Source of the DNA: DASRFA01 sp035651755
Lineage (GTDB): Bacteria > Desulfobacterota > Binatia > UBA12015
Length of the DNA: 33,487 bases
Assembly: GCA_035651755.1 (NCBI GenBank)
Contig: DASRFA010000055.1
Location: 1-33,487, forward strand
Direction of reading: 5' to 3'
Shown: one piece after another, positions 23,801 to 31,661 of the stretch
Position numbering within the stretch: position 1 is the first letter of the stretch
Layout: the number at the start of each line of letters is the position of its first letter
Program-made: the position numbers and the translations under genes
Notes under the pieces: model-generated
Database searches by the model: none
Told to the model about the DNA's origin: nothing
Seen by the model: the letters and a program-made list of their open reading frames with translations, nothing else

Positions 23801-24196
23801 GCGCGACTGCGCGGGGTCGACCGCGGGCGGCTCGCTGCGCTCGGGCGCGAGCGCTCGCAGGCCGGGCACGAGACGGGCGAGCTCCGGCCCGAGGTCCGCG
23901 ACCTCGCCGCGGAGCTCCGCGGGATCGGCGGTCTCGACGTAGCCGCGGAGCGCCTGCAGCCACGGCCAGTACGCCGGCGCGCCCTCGCTCTCCGGGCATC
24001 GCCCCCAGAGCACGCGCTCCGCCGGGACGTCCGCGCGCGCGATCAGCTCCTCGACCGTGCGCGTCTTCCCGATCCCGGCCTCGCCGACGAGCGCGACGAG
24101 CTGTCCGCGCCCGGAGTCCGCGTCGGCGAAGAGCGCGGCGAGCGCGCTCAGCTCGGGGGCACGCCCGACGAACCGCGGCCCGCGGCCGTGTGCCAC
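20837..24196 (-). CDS. Giant STAND-type ATPase with TPR-like arm and C-terminal winged-helix-like domain (paralog A)
   Basis: A 1119-residue protein. Residues about 8-330 are an AAA_16/STAND NTPase. They hold FVGRAPEL, Walker A GEAGIGKT (K44), Walker B VVLVIDDLHWAD (D157/D158) and TDGNPFFLAEVVRVL. Residues about 330-930 are helical TPR-like repeats (AYEDAVAHYARAIDA, ARAAFETAARMARAAG). The C-terminal region from about 935 starts with a beta/winged-helix-like unit (DTKGVAYLAKLIAHPGHEF). It continues with a coiled coil (about 1003-1045, RRRLAELEADLAEAVEF) and ends ERARVNVTRAI...GLFCRYEPDPD. This tail recurs in ATPases fused to class III cyclases or regulators. No cyclase or LuxR domain is present here. 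The likely role is ligand-triggered signalling or transcription control. GTG 24196 has only a weak ribosome site. Confidence 0.85.
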   Translation of the reverse strand: MAHGRGPRFVGRAPELSALAALFADADSGRGQLVALVGEAGIGKTRTVEELIARADVPAERVLWGRCPESEGAPAYWPWLQALRGYVETADPAELRGEVADLGPELARLVPGLRALAPERSEPPAVDPAQSRFQLFDAVASFLGRVARRAPVVLVIDDLHWADPDSLLLLEFVAREIRGSRVLAIATYREAEMRQKPGLLGRIAQVSRRIRLHGLARDDVARFLRGSALASPPPLVDELVRTTDGNPFFLAEVVRVLEAEGRVDASALAGAPLRLPDEVRALIRRRIEPLGEAERRLLVAGAVMGREFDLGVLQIVFDLSPDEALGRLSAASASGLVDEVPGVVGRFRFGHALIRETLYGDLSASERARFHRDVGRALEARDGASAEPPLSELAHHFLLAAPLGEAARAAEYATRAAARALALLAYEDAVAHYARAIDAVELRGGDPARTLELRLALGDARWRAGDFAGARAAFETAARMARAAGDAVAFGRAAVGYSHATPEVGAVHVRLVELLEEALATLGPEDTALRASLLGRLAAALYFSHGDEERRRALSEQAVAMARRVGDLPALARALLVQHFVLWGPPGGLAARLAIADEMLAIAERVGDRALALEGHAWRILNRLEQGDLAGFELELDQYARLCEQSRLPVRRWHLGVVRAARALLAGRYPEALALAAEAYAVLPPAIESLHGQFFASQLFFPLGEAGRLLELEPLYALYAEKLPGVKMWRCALALLHLHTGRTALARSALDELAADGFASLPRDGNFAIAIAELAEIAFATGATAHASALYALFEPYADTCLVIGLSAGSFGSARRWLALLAALAGRSDEAAVHFERALAMNRRLDARPWLAATQLDYARFLLARAGSGDAERAAALLAEAEQSARDLDLGRLVGAIAAVRDAGRDAGPPSGTAAAASRAASPAPAASASGSAGAGPTVARLRRAGDWWAIETTREGGPLRVRDTKGVAYLAKLIAHPGHEFHSLDLAGGEAAEAAGGDAGEMLDSQARAAYRRRLAELEADLAEAVEFNDAGRIDRLQEEREVLAQELSRAVGLGGRDRKAASAAERARVNVTRAIAKAVAEVTRRDAALGRSLASAVHTGLFCRYEPDPDAAVRWEA

Positions 24197-24282
24197 CGTC
24201 TCGATGTGAGCCCGCGAACCCGTCGCCTGCCTCGCGCGTCCGCCGCGCCTCCGCGAGCGGCGCCGACGCTTCCCCCGGGACC

Positions 24283-24311
24283 GGGTTAGGCCGACCGCCG
24301 AGCCCCGTCAA
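24283..24311 (-). promoter_or_regulatory. Weak promoter candidate for STAND ATPase A
   Basis: The minus strand has TTGACG (24306-24311), a 17-base spacer and TAACCC (24283-24288). The -35 is good and the -10 is poor. It would give a leader of about 80 bases. The gene could instead be read from the upstream paralog, 133 bases away. Confidence 0.22.
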
Positions 24312-24329
24312 ACGCCGCCGGCGGACCGA

Positions 24330-27300
24330 TCACAATCGCCACGCGACCGGGCGGTCGGGGTCCGGCCGATACGAGCACGCGAGGCCGGTCCGAACCGCCC
24401 TCGAGAGGTGGCGGCCGAGGCCGGGCGACAACTTCGCGATCCGCTTGACGGCGGCCGAGATCGCGCGCGTCGCGTTGACGCGCGCGCGCTCCGCGGCGGC
24501 GCCCGGGTCGCCGCCGCCGGGCTCCGCCTCGACGAGCTCGAGCGCGGCGAACTCGCGTCCCGGCTCCGCGACGAGCCGCGCGAGGTGGGCGAGCCCTTTC
24601 ATGTCGGCCAGGCGAAACGGCTCGCCGAGCCACCCGACGGTCCACGACGCGCCGTCGCGCCGCAAAACGGCGACCGCGGCCGGGTCGCCGGCGGCGGTCG
24701 GTCCGCCGCGCGCGGCGGTGCGCGACGATGGCCGCGGCGCTTCCGCGCGAGCCGCTGCGGCGGCGAGCTCTTCGGCGAGCACCCCGGCCGCGGCGGAGAG
24801 GCGCGGCATCGCGAGCTCACGCGCGGCCCGGCGCGCCTCGGCCGCGAGCTGGCGCGCGCGCGCGAGGTCGGGCGCGCCGCCGCGCGCGAGGAGCACGCCC
24901 GCCAGGTCCGCGCGCGTCCGCGCCGCCCAGGCGCGTGCGCCCGTGCGGACGTTCCGCGCGAGCGCGTCCTCGAGGTGCAGCGCCGCGTCGTCGAGCCGCC
25001 CCAGGCTTGCGGCGAGGAGCCCGAGCTCGCGCGCGGCCGCGCCGCGGCAGGTCGCGCCGTAGACGGCCACCACGTGGCGATCGGCGACCGGCTCGAGCAG
25101 CGCGTAGGCGTCGCGCGCCCATTCCGGCTCGCCGAGCTCGCTCACGGCTTCGGCGAGACAGGAGACCGACAGCAGGAAGCTCCCGTCGCGCGGGATGCCC
25201 GCGAAGCGCGTGGCCGCGAGAGGCGCGAGCGCGGCGCGCGCCTCGCTCGCGCGGCCGGTGTCGAGGAGGAGCGCCGCGAGGAAGCAGCGCCACCCCGGAA
25301 CCGCCGGGTACTCGTCCGCGATCGCGCGCAGTGCGGGCTCGAGCTCCGCGAGCCGGCCCCACTCGCGCAGGACGTCGAACACGAGGAGCGCGTAGAACTG
25401 CGACGGCTGCGACGTGAGGCCGAGCGGGCGCTGCGCCAGCGCTTCCCTCGCGAGGCGCTCCGCCTCCGCGAGGCGACCGTCGAGCAGGGCGCCGGTCGCG
25501 GCCAGCACGCGCGCGTGCCACATCGCGATCGGAAGCCGGCTCTCCTCCCAGCGACGGCGATAGGTGGCGAGCTCGTGGCGCGCGGCGGGCGCGTCGCCCA
25601 TCTCGAGGAGCGCGACGATGCGCCACGCTTGCGCCGGCTGGGCGAGCTCGACGTCGTTCGACTCGCGCGCCAGGCGGAGCGCCTCGTCCACGACGGGCAG
25701 GCGCTCCGCGGGCGTGCGGTCGGGCCCGAGCAGGACGAAGTGCCGCGAGATCAGAGCGCCGATCACGGCGCGCGGGACGCCGATCCGGCGCGCCATCGCG
25801 ACCCCCTCGACGCTGAGCGACTCGAGGCGCTCGCGGTCCTGCGTGAAGTAGAGCGCGACCACGAGGCGCGTGACGGCGAACGCCCGCAGCAGGCCGTCGC
25901 CCGCGGGCAACCGCTCGAGCGCCTCCTCGAGCAGTGCGACGACGTCGGGATGCACGGCGCCGTCGTCGGGCGTCGCGCGGCTGAAGCCGAGCGCGGCCAG
26001 GCCGAACAGGTGCGCGTCGCCGATCTCGCGTGCGCCGCGCGCCGCGCGCTCGTAGAGCGTCCGCGCGCGCGCCTGGTCGCCGGTCTGCCAGACGGCTTCC
26101 GCGAGCCCGATCAGGATCCGGACGTCGCCCGCGGCGTCCGCCGGCCGGAGCGCGCACGCGGCGCGCGCGCGCTCGTAGTGCTTGACCGCGTCCTCGTAGG
26201 CCAGCCGCGAGAGCGCGCGCCGCGCCGCTCGCACGGAATAGTGGACCGCGGCGTCCGCGGTCCCGAGCGGTGCCGCCGCGTGGAAGTGGACGGCGAGCTC
26301 CTCGTACGGCGGCTCGTCGCTCGCGCCGTGCAGCGACTGGAGCGCGCGCGCGACGCGCAGGTGGAGCGCGGCGCGCTCCGCGGGCGCGAGCCCTTCCTCG
26401 AGCGCCTCGCGGAGGAGTCCGTGTCGGAACCTGAGGCGGCCGAGGCGGCCGGGCGCCTCCTCGACGAGGCCCGCACGCGCGACGGCATCCACGTCGTCGA
26501 GCACGCGGTCGGGGGGCAGGTCGGCTGCGACTTCGAGGGTCGCGAGGTCGAACTCCCGTCCGATCGTCGCGGCGAGCGCGAGGAGATCGCGCTGCTCGGC
26601 GGACAGCGGCGTCAGGTGGCGCTCCACCACGCCGCGCATCTCGTCGGGCAGCGCGACCTCGGATGCGCGCTCGCGATCGGCGCTCGCGCGCGCGCCCTCG
26701 TACGCGCGCAGCATCTCCTCCGCGAAGAACGGGTTGCCGTCGGTCGCGCGGTGGACGCGCTCGGCGAAGCCCGGCGGGAGCGCGGCCGTCGCCCGCGCTC
26801 GGAGGAGGCGCTCGACGTCGTCCGCATCGAGGCCGCGCAGCGGAAGGCGCTGCGCCGCGTGGGCGAGCTCGAGGAGCTGGGTGCGCTCGCGCGCCGCCGC
26901 CTCGCGGCACGCGGCGACGATCAGCACGCGCGACGCGCGCACCTCGCGCGCGAGGAACCCGAGCAGCCGAAGCGATCCGTCGTCGGCGGACTGGAGATCG
27001 TCGAGCGCGACGACGAGCGGAGCGCCCGCCGCCGCGCGCCGCAGCAGCACGGCGACCGCGTCGAAGAGCCGAAAGCGCGCCTGCTCGGGGTCGAGGTTCG
27101 CCGCGCGCGCGCCCTCCGCCGCCTGGTCGCGGATGCTCGGGACGAGCCGCGCGAGCTCGCCGGCGACGTCGCCGAGCTCCGCGCGCAGCGCGCCGGCATC
27201 GCGGGCGGCGACCCATGCGCGGAGCACCTGAACCCACGGCCAGTAGGCGGGCGCGCCGGCGTCGTCGGTGCATCGACCCCAGAGGACGCGCTCGGCGGGA

Positions 27301-27503
27301 AGCTTCGCCCGCGCGACCAGCTCCTCGAGCACGCGGGTCTTTCCGATGCCGGGCGCTCCGACGAGGAGGATCAGGCGGCCGCGCCCCGCGTGAGCTTCCG
27401 CGACGGCGGCCGCGAGCGCGGCCAGCTCGCTCTCCCGCCCGACGAACGTCCCGGTGTGGTGGGCCTCGGCGCTGACGCGCGAAGCGCGCTCGGGCGGGCC
27501 CAT
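24330..27503 (-). CDS. Giant STAND-type ATPase, tandem paralog B with shortened C-terminal domain
   Basis: A 1057-residue paralog of the neighbouring downstream gene with the same order of parts. FVGRESEL is followed by Walker A GAPGIGKT (K55), the shared ERVLWGRC and GAPAYWPW words, Walker B VVALDDLQSAD (D168/D169) and TDGNPFFAEEMLRAY. A TPR-like arm follows. The C-terminal unit (DMKGLAHLARLVAEPGREF, then ERARVNATRAISAAVKRI, then GLACSYRPDPD) lacks about 60 residues present in A, namely the coiled coil and the following AVGLGGRDRK. Codons upstream of ATG 27503 are open, but the promoter position places the transcript start two bases before this ATG, so I use it. The two proteins may form mixed assemblies (inference). 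Confidence 0.85.
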   Translation of the reverse strand: MGPPERASRVSAEAHHTGTFVGRESELAALAAAVAEAHAGRGRLILLVGAPGIGKTRVLEELVARAKLPAERVLWGRCTDDAGAPAYWPWVQVLRAWVAARDAGALRAELGDVAGELARLVPSIRDQAAEGARAANLDPEQARFRLFDAVAVLLRRAAAGAPLVVALDDLQSADDGSLRLLGFLAREVRASRVLIVAACREAAARERTQLLELAHAAQRLPLRGLDADDVERLLRARATAALPPGFAERVHRATDGNPFFAEEMLRAYEGARASADRERASEVALPDEMRGVVERHLTPLSAEQRDLLALAATIGREFDLATLEVAADLPPDRVLDDVDAVARAGLVEEAPGRLGRLRFRHGLLREALEEGLAPAERAALHLRVARALQSLHGASDEPPYEELAVHFHAAAPLGTADAAVHYSVRAARRALSRLAYEDAVKHYERARAACALRPADAAGDVRILIGLAEAVWQTGDQARARTLYERAARGAREIGDAHLFGLAALGFSRATPDDGAVHPDVVALLEEALERLPAGDGLLRAFAVTRLVVALYFTQDRERLESLSVEGVAMARRIGVPRAVIGALISRHFVLLGPDRTPAERLPVVDEALRLARESNDVELAQPAQAWRIVALLEMGDAPAARHELATYRRRWEESRLPIAMWHARVLAATGALLDGRLAEAERLAREALAQRPLGLTSQPSQFYALLVFDVLREWGRLAELEPALRAIADEYPAVPGWRCFLAALLLDTGRASEARAALAPLAATRFAGIPRDGSFLLSVSCLAEAVSELGEPEWARDAYALLEPVADRHVVAVYGATCRGAAARELGLLAASLGRLDDAALHLEDALARNVRTGARAWAARTRADLAGVLLARGGAPDLARARQLAAEARRAARELAMPRLSAAAGVLAEELAAAAARAEAPRPSSRTAARGGPTAAGDPAAVAVLRRDGASWTVGWLGEPFRLADMKGLAHLARLVAEPGREFAALELVEAEPGGGDPGAAAERARVNATRAISAAVKRIAKLSPGLGRHLSRAVRTGLACSYRPDPDRPVAWRL

Positions 27504-27511
27504 GGGTCGCG

Positions 27512-27541
27512 ACGATGCGAGGATGGCGCCGCTCGAGTCAA
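27512..27541 (-). promoter_or_regulatory. Candidate leaderless promoter of STAND ATPase B
   Basis: The minus strand has TTGACT (27536-27541), an 18-base spacer and CATCGT (27512-27517), with eight bases to ATG 27503. The extended blocks CCTTGACTCG and TCGCATCGT, 13 bases apart, are identical to those of the aldo/keto reductase promoter at 14002-14031. Confidence 0.5.
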
Positions 27542-27628
27542 GGCGTCCGGACGCGGGCTGGACAGCCATCGCGGATCCGAGACAGATTGCGCCATGCCGG
27601 CCTCCTCTCGCCACCGCTCGGGCTCCCG

Positions 27629-28480
27629 ATGGCGATCGCGCGCGGTGGGCAGCCGCCGGCCGTGAGCCCGGCCGAGGCCAGCCTGCGCTTCCGCCGGCCC
27701 GTCGCCCGCCTGCGACGCCTCGCGACGCCCGAGAACCGCGACCTCCTGGTCGAGCTCGTCCGCGCGGGGATCCGCACCGCGGACCACAACTCGTTCCTGG
27801 GCGCGCTCTGGAGCCTGCTCGCGCCCTTCATCATGCTGGTCGCGCTCTATCTCGTCTTCCGCCACCGCTTCGCGGCGGGCGTGCCGGCGTACCCGCTCTA
27901 CCTGCTCGTCGGCATCTCGCTCGTGAACTACTTCGTGACCGCGACCCGCTTCGGAATCACGGTGCTCTTCGCGAATCGCCAGCTCATCCTCGACTCGACG
28001 GTCCCGCGCGAGGCGGTCGTCGCGGCGCAGCTCGCGGTCCACACGCAGAAGCTCCTGATGGAGATGGCGATCGCCGCCGCGTTCAGCGCCTGGTACGGGC
28101 TCTTCTCGCTCGGGGCGGTGCTGACCGCGCTTCCGCTGCTGGTCGCATACGTGGCCCTCACCGCGGGGATCGGGCTGCTCCTCGGGCTCGTGCACTGCTT
28201 TGCGCGCGACGTCGAGCACATCTGGTCGCTGGTCTCGCGTCTCCTCCTGTTCGTGACGCCCGTGTTCTACGGGCTGTCCGACCTTCCGCTCTTGACGCGC
28301 GCGCTCGTGTGCTGGGCGAACCCGCTGACGCCGTTCCTGGTCGGCATCCGGGCCGCGCTCATGGACCAGCCGGTGTCGCCGCTCCTCTACGGGTACGCGC
28401 TGCTGCTCGGGACCGGAGCGCTCGCCGTCGGGTACGGGGTGTTCCTCGTGCTCGAGAACGCGGCCGTGGAGCGGGCGTGA
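27629..28480 (+). CDS. ABC-2-type exporter permease (Wzm/TagG-like)
   Basis: A 283-residue inner-membrane permease with about six hydrophobic segments (for example FIMLVALYLVFRH, VLTALPLLVAYVAL, LLGTGALAVGYGVFLVL). The start of the membrane domain, RAGIRTADHNSFLGALWSLLAPF, matches the amphipathic helix and SxLGxLWxxxxP motif of polysaccharide, teichoic-acid and O-antigen exporters. It pairs with the ATPase gene that starts inside its stop codon (GTGA overlap). ATG 27629 has no clear ribosome site, and GTG 27662 is an alternative. No glycosyltransferase or other glycan gene is nearby, so the cargo is unknown. Confidence 0.9.
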   Translation: MAIARGGQPPAVSPAEASLRFRRPVARLRRLATPENRDLLVELVRAGIRTADHNSFLGALWSLLAPFIMLVALYLVFRHRFAAGVPAYPLYLLVGISLVNYFVTATRFGITVLFANRQLILDSTVPREAVVAAQLAVHTQKLLMEMAIAAAFSAWYGLFSLGAVLTALPLLVAYVALTAGIGLLLGLVHCFARDVEHIWSLVSRLLLFVTPVFYGLSDLPLLTRALVCWANPLTPFLVGIRAALMDQPVSPLLYGYALLLGTGALAVGYGVFLVLENAAVERA

Positions 28481-29310
28481 GGCCGGGCGACGGAGCGGGC
28501 GTCCGACCGTCGGACCGGGCAGCTGCCGCATCTCCGGCCGCGCGCGCGGAGCACCTCGCGAAGCGCTTCCACGTGCTGCGGGCGGAGCGGACGGCGCTGC
28601 GCGCGCTCCGCGCGCTCCTGCGCGGCGAGTCGCTCCGGCGGGAGCTCTGGGTGCTGAAGGACGTCTCGTTCGAGATCGCGCGCGGCGCGAAGGTCGCGCT
28701 CGTCGGGCGGAACGGGTCGGGGAAGACGACGTTGCTGCGGCTCCTCTCGGGTATCTACGCGCCGACGGCCGGCCGGCTCGAGGTCGCCGACCGGCCGCGG
28801 CCGCTCTTCAGCTGCGGCGTCGGCTTCGCGAGCGAGCTCTCGGTGTCGGAGAACGTCCTCCTGTTCGGGACGGTCCACGGGATCCGGCGCCACCGGCTCC
28901 GGGAGCGCCGCCGCGACATCCTGGCGCGCGCCGACCTGGCGCCGCTCGCCCACGTGCCCGTCAAGGACCTCTCGACCGGCCAGGTGCAGCGCCTCGCGCT
29001 CGCGGTGTTCGCGGAAGCCGAAGCCGAGTTCGTGATCCTCGACGAGGTGATCGGGAACGTCGACGCCGGCTTCCTGCGCGAGGCCGACCGCTTCTTCCGG
29101 GCGCTCGTCGATTCGCCGCGCACGGTCCTCATGACGTCGCACGACGCCTCGTTCCTGCGCGCGTACTGCGACGAGGCGATGTGGATCGACGGCGGCGCGA
29201 TCCGCCTCCACGGCCGCTTCGACGCGGTGCTGCGCGAGTACGAGCGCTCCTTCGGCGAGCCGGAGGCGGACCCGGCGGCGCGCCGCGAGCGCGTGGGTGC
29301 GCGCTCGTGA
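28477..29310 (+). CDS. ABC exporter ATPase (Wzt/TagH-like, short form)
   Basis: A 277-residue nucleotide-binding subunit for the adjacent permease. Walker A is GRNGSGKT (K83), the signature is LSTGQ (165-169) in place of LSGGQ, and Walker B is FVILDE (D189, E190). The H-loop is MTSHDASF (H222). The N-terminal pattern (VLRAERTALRALRALLRG before WVLKDVSFEI) is typical of polysaccharide/polyol-phosphate exporters. The C-terminal carbohydrate-binding domain of O-antigen Wzt proteins is absent, so cargo recognition through that domain is not expected. GTG 28477 overlaps the permease stop by four bases, implying translational coupling. cyaY follows after 28 bases. Confidence 0.9.
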   Translation: MRPGDGAGVRPSDRAAAASPAARAEHLAKRFHVLRAERTALRALRALLRGESLRRELWVLKDVSFEIARGAKVALVGRNGSGKTTLLRLLSGIYAPTAGRLEVADRPRPLFSCGVGFASELSVSENVLLFGTVHGIRRHRLRERRRDILARADLAPLAHVPVKDLSTGQVQRLALAVFAEAEAEFVILDEVIGNVDAGFLREADRFFRALVDSPRTVLMTSHDASFLRAYCDEAMWIDGGAIRLHGRFDAVLREYERSFGEPEADPAARRERVGARS

Positions 29311-29338
29311 TCGCGACGGGTGTGGTACGGTGGGCCGC

Positions 29339-29665
29339 ATGACGACCCCGGAGTACATGCACCTCGCCGACGAGTGCCTCGGGCGCGTCACGCGCTGGCT
29401 CGAGGAGTTCGATCCCGACGAGGTCGACTACTCGACGACCGACGGCATGGTGTCGATCGAGTTCCCCGACCGCCAACGCTTCGTGCTGAACCGCCAGTCC
29501 GGAAACCACCAGATGTGGTTCGCCGCCGGCGTGAGCGCGTGGCACTTCGCCTGGGACCCCGAGCGCCGCGGCTGGTTCGACGACAAGGACGGGCACGAGC
29601 TGTACGGCCGGGTCGCCGGCGAAGTGTCGCGCAAGCTCGGGCGCCCGGTCGCGTTCGAGTCCTGA
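29339..29665 (+). CDS. cyaY: Frataxin-like iron protein CyaY
   Basis: A 108-residue bacterial frataxin. It binds iron and modulates iron-sulfur cluster assembly on IscS. The acidic first helix (ADECLGRVTRWLEEFDPDEVD) carries the iron-binding ridge. The conserved sheet follows, with VSIEFPDRQRFVLNRQ then QMWFAAGVSAWHF, matching the family's N-K/R-Q...QIW...HF pattern. The length is typical (about 105). No isc genes are in the window. It lies 28 bases after the ABC ATPase and 19 before SelO. TACGGT seven bases before ATG 29339 could be a -10 for a leaderless transcript, but no -35 is convincing. Confidence 0.9.
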   Translation: MTTPEYMHLADECLGRVTRWLEEFDPDEVDYSTTDGMVSIEFPDRQRFVLNRQSGNHQMWFAAGVSAWHFAWDPERRGWFDDKDGHELYGRVAGEVSRKLGRPVAFES

Positions 29666-29684
29666 GCCGAGCGGGCGCGAGCCC

Positions 29685-31178
29685 ATGCCCGTCTCCGCGA
29701 GCTACCGGCCGGTGCCGCGCTGGCTCGAGCTCGGCCCGGGCTTCCAGGACGCCGTCGAGCCGGCGCGCTTTCCGGAACGCGGGCTCCGCTTCCGGAACCA
29801 GCGCTGGGCGGAGCGGGTCGGCCTCGGAACGCTCGACGACGAAGAGTGGGAGCGCCACTTCGCGCTCTTCGAGCCGCTGCCCGACAACCTGCGCGAGCCG
29901 CTCGCGCTCCGCTACCACGGGCACCAGTTCCGGACGTACAACCCGGCGCTCGGCGACGGGCGCGGCTTCCTGTTCGCTCAGCTCCTCGATCCCCTCGACG
30001 GCCGCCTGCTCGACCTCGGGACGAAGGGCAGCGGGCGGACGCCGTGGTCGCGCGACGGCGACGGTCGCCTGACGCTGAAGGGCGGCGTTCGAGAGATCCT
30101 CGCGACCGAGATGCTGGAGGCGCTCGGCGTCTACACGTCGAAGACGTTCAGCCTCTTCGAGACCGGCGAGCAGCTCCATCGCGGCGACGAGCCGTCGCCG
30201 ACGCGCTCTTCCGTGCTCGTTCGTCTCTCGCACTCGCACGTCCGCTTCGGGAGCTACCAGCGCCTGGCCGTGCTCGGCGAGACCGAGAAGCTGCGCCGCC
30301 TCTTCGACGCGACCGTCGAGTGGCATTTCCCGGAGCTCGCCGCGGAGCGCGGCGGCGACGCGGCGGGCGGCACGGTGGAGCGCTTCCTGCGCGCGGTCTC
30401 GGAGCGGAGCGCGGAGCTCTGCGCGAGCTGGATGGCGGCGGGCTTCGTGCACGGCGTCCTCAACACCGACAACATGAACGTGACCGGCGAGAGCTTCGAC
30501 TACGGCCCGTATCGCTTCCTGCCGACCTTCGACCTCGCGTTCACCGCGGCGTACTTCGACCACGGCGGGCTGTACGCGTACGGGCGCCAGCCGCAGAGCG
30601 TCCTCTGGAACCTGCAGCGCCTCGCCGAGGCGCTCGGGGAGCTGGCACCGCTCGAGGTGCTGCTGCGCGCGCTCGCCGACTTCGGCCCCGACTTCCACGC
30701 GCGCTGGCGCGAGTGCACGCTCGGACGCCTCGGCCTCGTGCCGCACGGCGACGAGCGCGACGCCGAGCTCATGTCGCTCCTGCGCGCGTTCCTCGAGGAG
30801 AGCCGGGTCGGCTACGACCAGCTCTTCTTCGACTGGTACGGCGGCGCCGCGAGCGCCGCGCGCGCCGCGGCGAGCCCGGAGGCCGAGAAGTACGCCGCGC
30901 CGGCGTTCGCGCCGCTCCGCGCGGCGCTCGAAGCGTACGAGCCCGACCCCGCGGCCGTCGAGCGACTCGCGTCGCCGTACTTCCAGGGCCGGCGGCCGTG
31001 CACCCTGCTGATCGACGAAATCGAGCACATCTGGGCCGCCATCGCCGAGCGCAACGACTGGTCGCCGCTGGAGCGGAAGATCGCCGACATCCGCGACATG
31101 GGCGCGCTGCTCGCCTCCGACTCGCGCCGCGCCGCGGTCACTCGAAACGCGCCGTCCAGGCCTGGTACAGCGGGCTGA
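29685..31178 (+). CDS. selO: Protein adenylyltransferase SelO (YdiU/UPF0061 family)
   Basis: A 497-residue pseudokinase-fold enzyme that transfers AMP from ATP to Ser/Thr/Tyr of target proteins and is linked to redox stress in bacteria. The family motifs are intact: LRYHGHQFRTYNPALGDGRG, GTKGSGRTPWSRDGDG (K114), HGVLNTDNMN (D262, N263) and FDYGPYRF (D272, the DFG-like Asp). The C-terminal part after about 430 (CTLLIDEIEHIWAAIAERND) differs from the E. coli-type tail. The C-terminal Cys/Sec motif seen in eukaryotic and many bacterial SelO proteins is missing. The stop at 31178 lies inside the 3' end of the opposite-strand GFA gene (41-base overlap). Confidence 0.93.
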   Translation: MPVSASYRPVPRWLELGPGFQDAVEPARFPERGLRFRNQRWAERVGLGTLDDEEWERHFALFEPLPDNLREPLALRYHGHQFRTYNPALGDGRGFLFAQLLDPLDGRLLDLGTKGSGRTPWSRDGDGRLTLKGGVREILATEMLEALGVYTSKTFSLFETGEQLHRGDEPSPTRSSVLVRLSHSHVRFGSYQRLAVLGETEKLRRLFDATVEWHFPELAAERGGDAAGGTVERFLRAVSERSAELCASWMAAGFVHGVLNTDNMNVTGESFDYGPYRFLPTFDLAFTAAYFDHGGLYAYGRQPQSVLWNLQRLAEALGELAPLEVLLRALADFGPDFHARWRECTLGRLGLVPHGDERDAELMSLLRAFLEESRVGYDQLFFDWYGGAASAARAAASPEAEKYAAPAFAPLRAALEAYEPDPAAVERLASPYFQGRRPCTLLIDEIEHIWAAIAERNDWSPLERKIADIRDMGALLASDSRRAAVTRNAPSRPGTAG

Positions 31179-31608
31179 AGTCGGGCGGCTGGCCCTCGAA
31201 CACCACGGCGCCCGCCGGGACCGAGATCCAGCGCTGGCGGCTCCGCGTCCAGAGGTGTCCGACGGGCTCGAGCCAGCGCGTGTCGTCGAGCGTCCCGGGC
31301 TTGACGTTCACGATCGCGGGGTTCCGCTCCGGCATGTGGAAGAGGCGCGTGCCGCAGGTCGGGCAGAACGCGCACCGGACGACGCGTCCACTGTCGCCCG
31401 CGCGCTGCCAGAGCGCGGGCTCGCCGCGCGTGACCGCGAACCCGCTCCGCGGGACCGGCATCGACATCCCGAAAGCCGACGACGATTGACGCTGGCATTC
31501 CGTGCAGTGGCACGCGTAGAGCGTGATGGGCGCTTCCGCGATCTCGTAGCGCACCGCGCCGCACTGGCAGCCGCCCGCGAGCGGGAGGGGAATCCTCGTC
31601 CGTTCCAT
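31138..31608 (-). CDS. GFA family zinc-binding protein (glutathione-dependent formaldehyde-activating-like)
   Basis: A 156-residue Mss4-fold protein with the complete zinc-cysteine set: C14/C16 in GGCQCGAVRY, C33/C35/C38 in ACHCTECQR, and C79/C82/C85 in RCAFCPTCGTRLF. Family members include the Paracoccus Gfa enzyme that condenses formaldehyde with glutathione. Most are uncharacterised, so the activity is not certain. AAGGCGG precedes ATG 31608. A possible promoter (TTGCTC at 31668-31673, 17 bases, CATGCT at 31645-31650, minus strand) lies in the start of the neighbouring methyltransferase. Its 3' end overlaps selO by 41 bases. Confidence 0.9.
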   Translation of the reverse strand: MERTRIPLPLAGGCQCGAVRYEIAEAPITLYACHCTECQRQSSSAFGMSMPVPRSGFAVTRGEPALWQRAGDSGRVVRCAFCPTCGTRLFHMPERNPAIVNVKPGTLDDTRWLEPVGHLWTRSRQRWISVPAGAVVFEGQPPDFSPLYQAWTARFE

Positions 31609-31661
31609 GTCGTCGCCGCCTTCCGTCGTCCGATCCGACCGGGCAGCATGGGGTGATCGCG

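Noticed and set aside
20897..24289. 1130-codon plus-strand frame
   Set aside because: Antisense shadow of STAND ATPase A. No motif, and composition mirrors the opposite strand.
27504..27614. Upstream starts for STAND ATPase B (27569, 27614)
   Set aside because: They lie upstream of the predicted transcript start. A GAGGAGG near 27605 serves a different, non-coding-looking frame.
24408..27665. 1085-codon plus-strand frame
   Set aside because: Antisense shadow of STAND ATPase B.
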